A stretch of DNA of 64,000 bases from Dryas octopetala (taxonomy: Eukaryota > Streptophyta > Magnoliopsida > Rosales > Rosaceae): assembly GCA_963921425.1 (NCBI GenBank), contig OY992835.1, forward strand, positions 25,929,322 through 25,993,321, given 5' to 3'. The notes below the pieces were generated by a model. It had not been told where the DNA came from. It made no database searches and worked only from the letters and a program-made list of their open reading frames with translations. Both the position numbers and the translations under genes were made by a program. Positions 23,046 through 34,950 of the stretch are shown piece after piece (position 1 is the stretch's first letter; the number at the start of each line of letters is the position of its first letter).

Positions 23046-24840
23046 TATGCATTTATTCACTTTTCTGTTTTTTTTTTTTTTGGCTGGGTTGCATGATTGC
23101 ACTCATTCACTTCATATGGGCTTTTGCTACATCTAAGGTCCTCCACAGTAAGGCCTTGATTTTGATTATGATTCAAATTTATTGGACTCAAAAATAAAAA
23201 TCATTACTCACAGTATAGAAATCACTACTCACAATGAGTCGTAGAGAATGATTCTTATTTGGCCTGATACCAATTAGTGATGCGTAGAGAATGATTCTTA
23301 TTTGGCCTGATACCAATTAGTGATGTCCATATATGAACATCACTAATTCTGATTCCTATCCATTGCGGGCAGGCCCACGTGAAGAGAGAGGAGAGACAAA
23401 TGGTGCCTGATAGCTGTTGTTGACGCGGAGCCCATGTGTTTAGCCAATCAGAATTCATCATTTCTTTAATTATTTGTTTAAATTAATTAAACTATTGAAA
23501 AAACTTCGAAAAAATCAAGAATTTTTTTTTAAAAAAATTATGACATTGAATTTGACGGCTATTTTCACATTTTTTTTCTATAAATACCTCATTTACTTCA
23601 TTAATCTTTGAAATGAAATAAATTTGTGTGTTGTGTGTGAAATTTTGGTGCATTAATCTTTATTAAATGGTGCATTAGATCAAGATAATTTATTTGTAAA
23701 TATATGTAAAATTAGACTCTTTTTAAAGAATTTTATTAAAATAATGACATTGGTATAATTTTAATAAATAATTACCTTATAAATTATAAATTAATGATCA
23801 ATTAATCAAGATTAGTCCTAATGTAATTTGGTTAACAATATTACTCTCAGCACCACTACGGATACAACAAAATCAACTATCAGGTCACTTTTCAAAAAGA
23901 AATCAAAATCAAAATCACTTCATCATTGTGGAAGACCTAATTTTCAATTTTATTGTCGGTGCACAGTGTCCAATATGACTAGGAAAATGACCATTAACTA
24001 TTTAAAACCCAGATTGTAATTTCAACATCAAAGGTGGAAATTTTTATTTATATGTAAATTAATTCTCCACACACAGATTGAAATTTTTATTTATATGTTG
24101 CTTTTTTTTGCCTTTTTGGTGAGATATTCCCTTTAACAATTTGAATGTAGAAAAAAAACAAAGTGCAAGCACACTATTGCAATAACTAGCATCAAAAGTT
24201 ATATATTAGGCCTTTGAGAAGGTACCATATATATCAGTTCAAAACAAAAAAGTGATAGGTGAACAATGCCGGTAATGGAGAATGCCATATTGCCATGTAT
24301 TTAAGTTTAAAATAGTAGCTAATAAAATATTTTAGATAAAATTATATAAATAAGCTTGATACAGCTCGAGCTCGTATCGGGTTCAATTTTTTTTTTTTGC
24401 TTGTTCTAGCTCGGCTCGTATAAGAAACAAGTCAAGCCAAACTCAAGCTTGAAAAATTTAAAACAAGCCAAGCTTGAGCACAGTAGTATTCAGCTTGGCT
24501 TGCTTGACTTGTTTACACCCCTACATATAGCATATTGGTCCATAAAGAAAAAAGGTACTTACAAACAAGTTAGGTAGTTTAGACAAAAAAAAAATAAAAA
24601 AACAAGTTAGGTTGGCGTACAAATAAAAGACAAATGATTAAGTACCTATAGGCTATATTTGTGAGAGATTTTTCGGTGTAACCGATACACTGCCACGTGT
24701 TATAACCAGTATATATGTCATAAATGAGTGGATGTTATTAATACTATATCTTATTAATATAAACATACTGTTCAATAATACCCTTATACGTTAGATTGAT
24801 TATACCGTGTAACAGTATATCGGTTATATTGAAACAATTC
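23046..24840. repeat. Intergenic repeat block, second copy with insertions
   Basis: 23046-23140 and 23935-24840 parallel 20620-20830 and 22222-22990. Between them, about 23150-23930, lies unrelated AT-rich DNA with a roughly 50 bp tandem duplication (GAGAATGATTCTTATTTGG twice, 23245-23330). No gene is supported. Confidence 0.7.
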
Positions 24841-24884
24841 TTACAAACAAGTTAGGTTGTTTAGACCCAAAAAAAAAAAAAAAA

Positions 24885-25002
24885 AAAAAAGATTGGTGTA
24901 CAAATAAAGGACAAAAAAGTTAGGTTGGTGTACAAATAAGCGACAATAAAGTTTGGTTGGTGTGCAAATAAACGACAAAAAAGTTAGGTTGGTGTACAAG
25001 CT
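24885..25002. repeat. Four tandem approximately 37 bp repeats upstream of P450 copy 2
   Basis: The unit holds GTTAGGTTGGTGTACAAATA followed by AACGACAAAAAA, present about four times with a few changes. It is a sub-part of the module amplified in the long arrays at 28.2 and 44.8 kb, but tandemised separately here, ending about 110 bp before the coding start. Confidence 0.85.
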
Positions 25003-25110
25003 ATTTAGGTTGAACCAAGAAGCAGAAGAAGCACATACACAACATATCCACATTCAAAGGCTTTGAATTGTGTTGCATGCAATATCACAACTAGCTAGAT
25101 TCTCCAATTA

Positions 25111-27195
25111 ATGGCTATAATGCTCGAAATTTCAGAGTACTACTTTCCTCTTTTCACTTCTCTCCTCCTTGTCCTGGTTATTTTCTGGAAGAGATCCAGA
25201 TCCAGATCAAAATTAGTCAGTGGCCCAATCCACAAGTCTCCCCCAGGGCCATGGAAGCTGCCTATCATAGGGAACTTGCATCAGTTGGCTGCAGCTGGTG
25301 CTGCACTACCACATCATTTATTGAGTGACTGGGCCAAGAAATATGGACCCATTATGCATCTGCAACTGGGTGAGATGGAGGCTATAATAATTTCATCCAG
25401 CAAAGCAGCCCAAGAGGTGTTAAAGACTCATGAGCTTGCTTTTGCTCAGAGGCCTATGGTTTTGGCAGCAGAAGTTATGTCCTTTGGCCAAGGAAGCATT
25501 GTCTTAGCTCCTTATGGAGATTTATGGAGGGAGCTGCGCAAGATTTGTGTTTTCGAACTCCTGACTAACAAACGTGTGCAGTCATTTCGATCCATAAGAG
25601 AAGAAGAAATATGGAATCTTGTAGAATCCATTAAATATTCCTCATCAACCCAATTATCCCAACCCATAAATATAAGTGAGAAGATTTTCAGCCTGACAAA
25701 TGGGATAGTAGCAAGAGCAGCATTTGGCAAAAAGTGCAAAGACGAAAAAGAGTTCATTTCACTGGTGGAGGAAGCAATCAAACACGCTGCAGGCTTTGCC
25801 ATACCGAATATGTTTCCTTCACTCAAATTTCTTGGTTACGTTACTGGGTCCATACCTGCAATGAAAAAGATACAAAACAAGCTCGGAAACATTCTTGACA
25901 GTATCGTCAACGACCATAAGATGAAAACATCATCATCATCATCAAATTTTGACTTCACCACTGGCAGTCATGACAAACCTGGTGCTGCTGATCATGGTCA
26001 GGAGGAGGAAGATTTTGTTGATGTACTTCTAAAATTCCAGGAATCCAATAAGCTGGAATTCAATTTCAAAACCAATAAGATGAAAGATGTCATTCTGGTA
26101 CGTACGTCATATATCTGCATCACTTTGATTATGACTCACATGTAATGTTGAAACATATTTGGGTAATGTCGAAACATATTAATGAATCAAACCTATAGTC
26201 TATAGTAATGTTAACTAGTCTGAATTATTTGGGTAACACATTTTAACAAAAAGTCTCCACCTAATCAATGTTTCAAAGTCTCAATTTAACAATATAACAT
26301 ATCAAACTGTCTTAGTAACGAGTTCGAATATTCTACTAGTTTGTTTGGTGCACTTAAAACTATGTAATTTAGGCTTTCATTTAATTTTTTTTTTAAATAA
26401 ATCCTAAAACACAAAGCATTTGACCATTAAAACTTAAATGATGTCGTTTTGGTTTTGGAGACAAGTATAAGATCCCCTCTAAATAGATTATTAGAGAACC
26501 TAGCTTATTTCTCTAACAACCACCTATTATATATACATTGAGATTTGAGATAGGCATTTTTTTTTTTTTGGGTTCATCAGGACATCTTCTCTGGAGGCAG
26601 CAAGACTACAGGTACTACCGTAGATTGGGCAATGTCGGAGCTGATGAGAAACCCAAGAGTAATGAAGAGGGCCCAAGCTGAGGTGCGACAAGTCCTTGAA
26701 GGAAAGGAAAAAATTGAGGAAAAAGATGTGGAAAAAATGGATTACTTGAAAGCAGTTGTGAAAGAAACTCTGCGATTGCACCCTCCAGCCCCCCTCATGC
26801 CAAGAGAAACAAGGGAAAGATGCGAAATCGGTGGATATGAGTTTCCAGCTAAAATAATGGTACTTATCAATTTGTGGGCAATAGGAAGAGATCCAGAGCA
26901 TTGGGTTGATCCAGAGTCGTTTAAGCCAGAGAGGTTCGTTGGTTCTTCCATTGACTTCAAAGGGTTCAACTTTGAGTTCCTTCCATTTGGGGCTGGTAGA
27001 AGAATATGTCCGGGCATAGCATTCGGTATTGCAGTTGTAGAACTTGCTCTTTCTCAATTGCTCTACCATTTTGATTGGGAACTGCCAAATGGGATCAAAC
27101 CAGATGAACTTGACATCAAGTCAGAGACTTTTGGAATGGCGTGTAGGAGGAAGGATGATTTGTATGTGATTGCCACCCCTCGTGTAGGCCTTTGA
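25111..27195 (+). CDS. CYP71D-like: Cytochrome P450, CYP71D-like, copy 2 (open frame, altered I-helix)
   Basis: Exons 25111-26097 and 26581-27195 join in phase 0 to 533 residues, with anchor, PPGP hinge, ETLR, PERF and the heme loop PFGAGRRICPG all present. The I-helix reads SGGSKTTGTTVDW where all other copies have SAGSETTATTIDW or SAGSETSATTIDW. The Ala-to-Gly and especially Glu-to-Lys changes fall in the oxygen-activation motif, where P450s keep an acidic residue, so activity is doubtful. Several substrate-recognition residues differ too (FELLTNKRV, PAPLMPRE, VLINLWA). Directly downstream the P450 3' flank switches to the transplanted 3' UTR of the gene at 17.0-19.9 kb. It may be a decaying copy or a neofunctionalised one. 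Confidence 0.92.
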
Positions 27196-27289
27196 GATGT
27201 ACCAATTATCATTACCACACAAAAACAAAAATAAGTGAAGATTTGATAAATGTCCAAAAATTACCAGATAAAGTGGTAGATTGGGATAT

Positions 27290-27960
27290 GTATCGGTGAT
27301 GCAACGTAGTTTGCTTTTGAGATTGATATGTTGTTTAGGATCTATATGTACTTGTTGTTTGGTGTAGTAAGTACTCATGGAATTTAGTTATGGTGTAACT
27401 TTGTTTTTCTTTCACCCCCTCCACCTTCATTTTATTTTCCTCTCTCCTTATTCATGGAGTTAACAGGTCAATGAGCAGCTTTTGAGGAAATATCAAATTT
27501 CTTTGTGATTGAATTCAATTCGTGGGGAGGGTTGGAAAAATGTGTTCTGGACCTCTGGTTTTTCTGAAATGCCTAAAGAATTTCCCTTGGTAAAAAATAA
27601 CGGCAAGACAAAGAAGTAAAAGGTCCCACCGAGATTTGAACTCGGGTTACTGGATTCAGAGTCCAATGTCCTAACCACTAGACCATGGGACCGTGTTTGT
27701 GAATGTTTAAAAATCATTCATAATAACTGCCATTTCTTCAGTAAAGAGTGTACACATCATCAATATTGGGCCGAAACAAGAGGTTGGAGATAACTATGCA
27801 TCTATTAACTTTTTTTTTTCTTTTTTTATGCTGGGTTTCATGATTGCATTCCTTCACTTCATATGGGCTTTCGCTACATCTAATTTTCAATTTTATTGTC
27901 GGTTCACAGTGTCCAATCTGACCAGGAAAATGACCATTAACTCACTAATTTAAAATCCTG
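27290..27960 (+). repeat. Copy of the unknown gene's 3' UTR and flank, fused to P450 copy 2
   Basis: After AGATAAAGTGGTAG of the P450 3' flank the sequence continues ATTGGGATATGTATCGG, matching 19935 onward, through the tRNA-Gln and on to about 20830. GGTAG is shared by both partners at the junction (microhomology). Confidence 0.85.
27621..27692 (-). tRNA. tRNA-Gln (anticodon CUG)
   Basis: Reverse complement begins GGTCCCATGGTCTAGTGG and ends CTCGGTGGGACC, with box B word GTTCAAATC. The acceptor stem GGTCCCA/TGGGACC pairs, the T stem pairs fully (CCGAG/CTCGG), and the anticodon loop CTCTGAA presents CTG. 72 bases without CCA, no intron. A damaged sister copy lies at 20447-20517. Confidence 0.85.
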
Positions 27961-28199
27961 ATTGTAATTTCAACATCAAAGGTGGAAATTTTTATTTATA
28001 TGTAAATTCTGCACACAGATTGAAATGTTTATTTATATGTTGCTTTTTATTTTATTTTTTGTTGAGATATCCCATTTAACAATTCGAATGTAGAAAAAAA
28101 CAAAGTGCAAGTACACTATTGCAATAACTAGCATCAAAAGTTATATTTTACACCTTTAAGAAGGTACCATATATATCAGTTCAAAACAAAAAAGTTATA

Positions 28200-31100
28200 G
28201 GTGAACAATGCCGGTATATGGAGAATGCCATATATGTATGTACTTATAAGTATAGCATACTGATCCATGGAGAAAAAAGGTCCTTACAAACAAATTAGGT
28301 TGTTTTTTTTTAAAAAAAAAACAAGTTAGGTTGGTGTACAAATAAATGACAAATAATCAGATACCCATATTTGCAATAAAAAAGACCATACTATTATTTT
28401 AGAATTCAAACAAAGCATGGAAGAAAAATCGTGCAATATATAAAAGCTATATATTATAGGTGAACAATGTCAGAATATGGAGAATGCCATGTATGTATGT
28501 ACATATAAGTATAGCATACTGATCCATGGAAAAAAAGGTATTTAAACAAGTTAGGTTGTTTAGACAAAAAAAAAAAAACAAGTTTGGTTGTTAAAAAAAA
28601 AAAAAAAAGTTATGTTGGTGTACAAATAAACGACAAATAATCAGGTACTCATATTTGCAATAAAAGAGACCATACTATTATTTTAGAATTCAAATGGTGC
28701 AAGGAAGAAAAATTGTGCAGCATATAAAAGCTATATATTATAGGTAAACAATGCCGGTATATGGAGAATGCCATGTATGTATGTACATATATATAAGTAT
28801 ACCATACTGATCCATGGAGAAAAAAGGTACTTACAAACAAGTTAGGTTGTTTAGACAAAAAAAAAAAAAAACAAGTTAGGTTGGTGTACAAATAAACGAC
28901 AAATAATCAAGTACCCATATTTACAATAAAAGAAACCATATAAACTATTATTTTAGAATTCAAACGGTGCAAGGAAGAAAAATCGTGCAGCATATAAAAG
29001 CTATATATTATAGGTGAACAATGTCGATATATGGAGAATGTCATGTATGTATATATGTACATATAAGTATAGCATATTGATCCATGGAGAAAAAAGGTGC
29101 TTCCAAACAAGTTACAGTAGGTTGTACGTTTAGACAAAAAATAAACACAAGTTAAGTTGGTGTACAAATAAACGACAAATAATCAGGTACTCATATTTGC
29201 AATAAAAGGGACCATACTATTATTTTAGAATTCAAACGAAGCAAGGAAGAAAAATCGTGCAGCATATAAAAGATATATATTACAGGTGAACAATGCCAAT
29301 ATATGGAGAATGCCATGTATGTATGTACATATAAGTATAGCATACTGATCCATGGAGAAAAAAGGTACTTGCAAACAAGTTAGGTTGTTTAGACAAAAAA
29401 AAAAGGTTAAGGTACTCATATTTGCAATAAAAGGGACCATACTATTATTTTAGAATTCAAACGAAGCAAGGAAGAAAAATCGTGCAGCATATAAAAGATA
29501 TATATTACAGGTGAACAATGCCAATATATGGTGAATGCCATGTATGTATGTACATATAAGTATAGCATACTGATCCATGGAGAAAAAAGGTACTTGCAAA
29601 CAAGTTAGGTTGTTTAGACAAAAAAAAAAAGGTTAGGTTGGTGTACAGATAAACGACAAATAATAAAGTACCCTTATTTGCAATAAAAGAGACCACACGA
29701 TTATTTTAAAACTCAAACTGTGCAAGGAAGAAAAATCGTGCAGCATATGAAAGCTATATATTATAGGTGAACAATGTCAATATATGGAGAATGCGATGTA
29801 TGTATGTACATATAAGTATAACATACTGATACATGGAGAAAAAAGGTACTTACAAACAAGTTAGGTTATTTAGACAAAAAAAAAAAAACAAGTTAGGTTG
29901 GTGTACAAATAAACGACAAATAATCTGGTACCTATATTTGCAATAAAATGGATCATACTGTTATCTTAGAATTCAAACGGAGCAAGGAAGAAAAATTGTG
30001 CATCATATAAAAGCTATATATTATAGGTGAACAATGCCGGTGTATGGAGAATGTCATGTATGTATGTACATATAAGTATAGCATACTGATCAATGGAGAA
30101 AAAAGGTACTTACAAACAAGTTGGGTTGTTTAGACAAAAGAAAAATAAAAAACAAGTTAGGTTCTTTAAACAAAAACAAAAAAACAAAAAAACAAGTTAG
30201 GTTGATGTACAAATAAACAATAAATAATCAGGTACCCATATTTGCAATAAAAGGGACCATACTATTAGTTTAGAATTCAAACAGAGCAAGCAAGAAAAAT
30301 CGTGCAACATATAGAAGCTATATATTATAGGTGAACAATGTCGATATATGGAGAATGTCATGTATGTATGTACATATAAGTATAGCATACTGATCCATGG
30401 AGAAAAAAGGTACTTACAAACAAGTTAGGTTGTTTAGACAAAAAAAAAAAAGTTAGGTTGGTGTACAAATAAACGACAAATAATCAGGTACCCATATTTG
30501 CAATAAAATGGATCATACTATTATTTTAGAATTCAAACGGAGCAAGGAAGAAAAATTGTGCAGCATATAAAAGCTATATATTATAGGTGAACAATGCCGG
30601 TGTATGGAGAATGCCATGTATGTATGTACATATAAGTATAGCATATTGATCCATGGAGAAAAAAGGTACTTACAAACAAGTAAGGTTGTTTAGAAAAAGA
30701 AAACAAGTTAGGTTTGTGTACAAATAAACGACAAATAGTCAGGTACCCATATTTGTAATAAAAGAGACCATACTATCATTTTAGAATTCAAATGGTGCAA
30801 GGAAGAAAAATCGTGCAGCATATAAAAGCTATATATTATAGGTTACCAATGCCGGTATATGGAGAATGCCATGTATGTATGTATGTATGTATGTACATAT
30901 AAGTATAGTATACTGATCCATGGAGAAAAAAGGTATTTACAAACAAGTTAGGTTGTTTAGACAAAAAAAAAACAAGTTAGGTTGTTTAAACAAAAAAACA
31001 GGAAGTTAGGTTGATGTACAAATAAACGACAAATAATCAAGTACCCATATTTGCAATAAAAAGGACCATACTATTATTTTAGAATTCAAACGGAGCAAGG

Positions 31101-31400
31101 AAGAAAAATCGTGCTACATATAAAAGCTATATATTATAGGTGAACAATGCCGGTATATGGAGAATGTCATGTATGTGTGTACATATAAGTATAGCATACT
31201 GATCCATGGAGAAAAAAGGTACTTACAAACAAGTTAGGTTGTTTAGACAAAAGAAAAAGTTAGGTTGGTGTACAAATAAACGACAAATAATTAGGTACCC
31301 ATATTTACAATAAAAGGGACCATACTATTATTTTAGAATTCAAATAGAGCAAGGAAGAAAAATCGTCTAGCATATAAAAGCTATATATATTTCATGCATA
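28200..31400. repeat. Tandem array A of the P450-upstream module (about 12 units)
   Basis: Units of about 225-310 bp are marked by GGTGAACAATGCCGGTATAT-like words near 28238, 28460, 28746, 29012, 29285, 29512, 29766, 30026, 30330, 30587, 30841 and 31140. Each unit carries GTTAGGTTGGTGTACAAATA, an A-rich spacer, TTAGAATTCAAACGG, and CAGCATATAAAAGC. The reverse complement of GTTAGGTTGGTG contains ACCAACC and ACCTAAC, words of the AC-II and AC-III MYB elements. A single related module lies upstream of P450 copy 1 (2868-3050), so the array is an amplified P450-upstream segment. Confidence 0.9.
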
Positions 31401-31439
31401 TCATAACTCATTGTCTACTGTGCTTATCAAGAAAAAAAT

Positions 31440-31798
31440 AAGGGTCAAATACAAAAATTGTTCACGAATTTTATTGTGATTCTCAATTTGGTTCATTAAC
31501 TATAAAAAGTGTTAATTTGGTCCACAAATTTTTTAAGTTGTATCAAATTAGTACAAACGTTAACTTTTATAAAAAAAAATTTAAGCCAAAATGTGATGAA
31601 TGAATTGAAATAACCCTGAAAATGCACTCACATGTTGTGTACATGACTAGTTATGTTAATTTTATGGACGGAAGTTAATGTTTGTACTGATTTGATACAA
31701 TTTAAGAAATTCGTGGACCAAATTGACACTTTTTATTATTAATGAACCAAATTGAGAATCATAGTAAAATTCGTGTATTATTTTTCTATTTAACCCAA
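31440..31798. mobile_element. Fold-back MITE with approximately 130 bp inverted repeats, upstream of P450 copy 3
   Basis: GGGTCAAATACAAAAATTGT at the left mirrors the right end (TATTTAACCCA). The arms share GATTCTCAATTTGGTTCATT and AATTTGGTCCACGAATTT. P450 copy 1 lacks it between the matching flanks near 3035-3055. Second copy at 47117-47476. Confidence 0.85.
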
Positions 31799-31846
31799 AA
31801 AACAAAAAACTCATTTTTTGCTAAGTAGTTTATTTACCACTTGTTA

Positions 31847-32201
31847 GGGCCGTTTGATTCAAGTTTTGGAGGTCTGAGAATGAGAAATCAATTTCATTCC
31901 CATGTTTGATAAGTATATGGAAGAGAAATCAATTTCTAGCCCAATGGAAAATAAAACCCTTGATTCAGCTTGAGTTTTGTTTTCTCCCTCTTGGGATAAT
32001 TTATTGCTTTTTTTTTTACAAAACTAACCTTGCTATTATTTCAAAATAAATAATAAATGAGGGGTATAATTGAAAAAAATGACACCTTTTATTTCCAATT
32101 TCTAGTTTACTTTCACAAACTTACCAAACAAAAAAAAAATTCACATTCTCTTCCCCCTTGAAAAATGCAAAGGAATTGATTCCGTAAACCAAACGGACCT
32201 A
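31847..32201. mobile_element. Tourist/PIF-Harbinger-like MITE upstream of P450 copy 3
   Basis: Terminal inverted repeats GGGCCGTTTGATTC and its partner ending CCAAACGGACC. The flanks TTA and TAA fit the 3 bp target site of this superfamily. The matching position upstream of copy 1 (about 3083, CACTTGTTAAAG) is empty. The duplicated unit carries it at 47529-47884. Confidence 0.75.
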
Positions 32202-32556
32202 AAATAGTTAGCTATCTATTAATGCATTCCAAATATTCAATCCGTTCAAAATGGACATGTTGACCTTGCTAGAGAGAGAGAGAGAGGAACAGATCAAGGA
32301 TGATTAGAAAGCCACATCATATGGTACCACAAAATGTAGTATAATGACCATGTCCCTTGTGGCGCGCTGCTACTCATATATTCAACAAATGACTAATGAA
32401 TACAATGTGGTTTGCAGTCCCATCAATAGACATATATTATAAGTATTTAAGTTGAACCCAGAAGCAGAAAAGAAGCACATTCACAACATATCCACATTCA
32501 AATGCTTTGAATTGAGTTGCATGCAATATCACAGCTAGCTAGATTCTCCAAAATTA
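32202..32556. promoter_or_regulatory. Proximal upstream region of P450 copy 3
   Basis: Contains the block shared by all P450 copies: TATTTAAGTTGAACCCAGAA at about 32445, a possible core promoter about 110 bp before the ATG, then AGAAGCACATTCACAACATA. The TATTTAA word is only a weak TATA match. Confidence 0.4.
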
Positions 32557-34654
32557 ATGGCTCTAATGCTCCAAATTTTAGATTACTACTTCCCTCTTTT
32601 CACTTCTCTCTTCCTTGTCTTGATTATTTTCTGGAAGAGATCCAGATCCAGATCAAAATTAGGCAGTGGCCCAATCCACAAGTCTCCCCCAGGGCCATGG
32701 AAGCTGCCTATCATAGGGAACTTGCATCAGTTGGCTGCAGCTGGTACTGCACTACCACATCATTTATTGAAAGACTTGGCCAAGAAATATGGACCCATTA
32801 TGCATCTGCAACTGGGTGAGATGGAGGCTATAATAATTTCATCCAGCAAAGCAGCCCAAGAGGTGTTAAAGACTCATGAGCTTGCTTTTGCTCAGAGGCC
32901 TACGGTTTTGGCAGCAGAAGTTATGTCCTTTGGCCAAGGAGGCCTTTTCTTAGCTCCTTATGGAAATTTATGGAGGGAGCTGCGGAAGATTTGTGTTTTC
33001 GAACTCCTGGGTGCTAAACGTGTGCAGTCATTTCGATCCATAAGAGAAGAAGAAATATGGAATCTTGTAGAATCTATTAAATATTCCTCATCAACCCAAT
33101 TATCCCAACCCATAAATATAAGTGAGAAGATTTTCAGCCTGCTAAATGGGATAGTAGCAAGAGCAGCATTTGGCAAAAAGTGCAAAGACGAAAAAGAGTT
33201 CATTTCACTGCTAACGGAATCACTCAAGCACGCTGCAGGCTTTGCCATACCTGATATGTTTCCTGCACTCGGATTTCTTGGTTACGTTACTGGGTCCATA
33301 CCTGCAATGAAAAAGATACAGAACAAGCTCGGAAACATTCTTGACAGTATCATCAACGACCATAAGATGAAAACATCATCATCATCATCAAATTTTGACT
33401 TCTCCACTGGCAGTCATGACAAACCTGGTGCTGCTGATCATGGTCAGGAGGAGGAAGATTTTGTTGATGTACTTCTAAAATTCCAGGAATCCAATAAGCT
33501 GGAATTCAATTTCAAAACCAATCAGATCAAAGATGTCATTATGGTACGTACGTCATATGATCAACTTTACTTGCAGCTAGCCATAGATCGATATATCTGC
33601 ATCACTTTGATTATGACTCACATGTATATATATATATATATATATTAATGAATCAAACCTATAGACTATAGTAATGTTAACTAGACTGCATGAATTATTT
33701 GGGTAACACATTTTAACAAAAAGTCTCCACCTAAACCACCTACTCAATGTTTCGAAATCTCAGTTTAACAATATAACATGTTAGGCTAGGCTGTTTTAAT
33801 AAGAAATCTGAATATTTTTTTATTTTTTTGTGCACGTAAATTTATGTTATTTAGCATTTAATATTTTTCTAAAATAAATTCTAAAACACACACATTTTAC
33901 CGTTAAACTTTTGGTTTTGGAAACAAGTACAAGATCCCCTCTAAATAGTATTAGAGAACCTAGTTTATTTCTCTAACAAGTAACAACCACCTATTATACA
34001 TTGAGATTTGAGATAGGCATTTTTTTTTTCTTGGTTCATCAGGACATCTTCTCTGCAGGCAGTGAGACTTCAGCTACTACCATAGATTGGGCAATGTCGG
34101 AGCTGATGAGAAACCCAAGAGTAATGAAGAGGGCCCAAGCTGAGGTGCGACAAGTCCTTGAAGGAAAGGAAAAAATTGAGGAAAAAGATGTGGAAAAAAT
34201 GGATTACTTGAAAGCAGTTGTGAAAGAAACTCTGCGATTGCACCCTCCAGGCCCCTTAATTCCAAGAGAAGCAAGGGAAAGATGTGAAATCGGTGGATAT
34301 GAGTTACCAGCTAAAATAAAGATAATTATCAATGACTGGGCAATAGGAAGAGATCCAGAGCATTGGGTTGATCCAGAGTCGTTTAAGCCAGAGAGGTTCG
34401 TTGGTTCTTCCATTGACTTCAAAGGGTTCAACTTTGAGTTCCTTCCATTTGGGGCTGGTAGAAGAATATGTCCGGGCATAACATTTGCTACTGCAGTGAT
34501 AGAACTTGCTCTTTCTCAATTGCTCTACCATTTTGATTGGGAACTGCCAAATGGGATCAAACCAGATGAATTTGACACAGCAGAGACTTTTGGACTAACG
34601 TCTAGGAGGAAGAATGATTTGTATGTGATTGCCACCCCTCGTTTAGGCCTTTGA
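32557..34654 (+). CDS. CYP71D-like: Cytochrome P450, CYP71D-like, copy 3 (intact)
   Basis: Exons 32557-33543 and 34043-34654 join in phase 0 to 532 residues. All hallmarks are present: anchor, PPGP hinge, I-helix AGSETSATT, ETLR, PERF and PFGAGRRICPG. It differs from copies 1, 4 and 6 in the region before the C-helix (GGLFLAPYGNLW in place of GSIVFAPYGDFW), in LLTESLKHAAG, and in the L-helix region (ATAVIEL). These lie in or near substrate-recognition segments, so the product range may differ. Its upstream side carries two MITEs and the long module array. Its 3' flank is interrupted by a 212 bp piece of the neighbouring gene's 3' UTR. Confidence 0.95.
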
Positions 34655-34738
34655 GATGTACCAATTATCATTACCACACAAAAACAAAAATAAGTGAAGA
34701 TTTGATAAATGTCCAAAAATTACCAGATAAAGTGGTAG

Positions 34739-34950
34739 ATTGGGATATGTATCGGTGATGCAACGTAGTTTGCTTTTGAGATTGATATGTTGTTTAGGAT
34801 CTATATGTACCTGTTGTTTGGTGTAGTAAGTACTCATGGAATTTAGTCATGGTGTAACTTTGTTTTTCTTTCACCCCCTCCACCTTCATTTTATTTTCCT
34901 CTCCTTATTCATGGAGGAGTTAACAGGTCAGTGAGCTGCTCAAGTTTTGC
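34739..34950 (+). repeat. Transplanted 3' UTR fragment of the unknown gene, downstream of P450 copy 3
   Basis: Matches 19935-20155 and begins at the same GGTAG junction as downstream of copy 2. It ends at CAAGTTTTGC, after which the P450 3' flank text (AAATGTCCAAAAATTACC) starts again, so about 40 bp of that flank is present on both sides. Confidence 0.85.
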
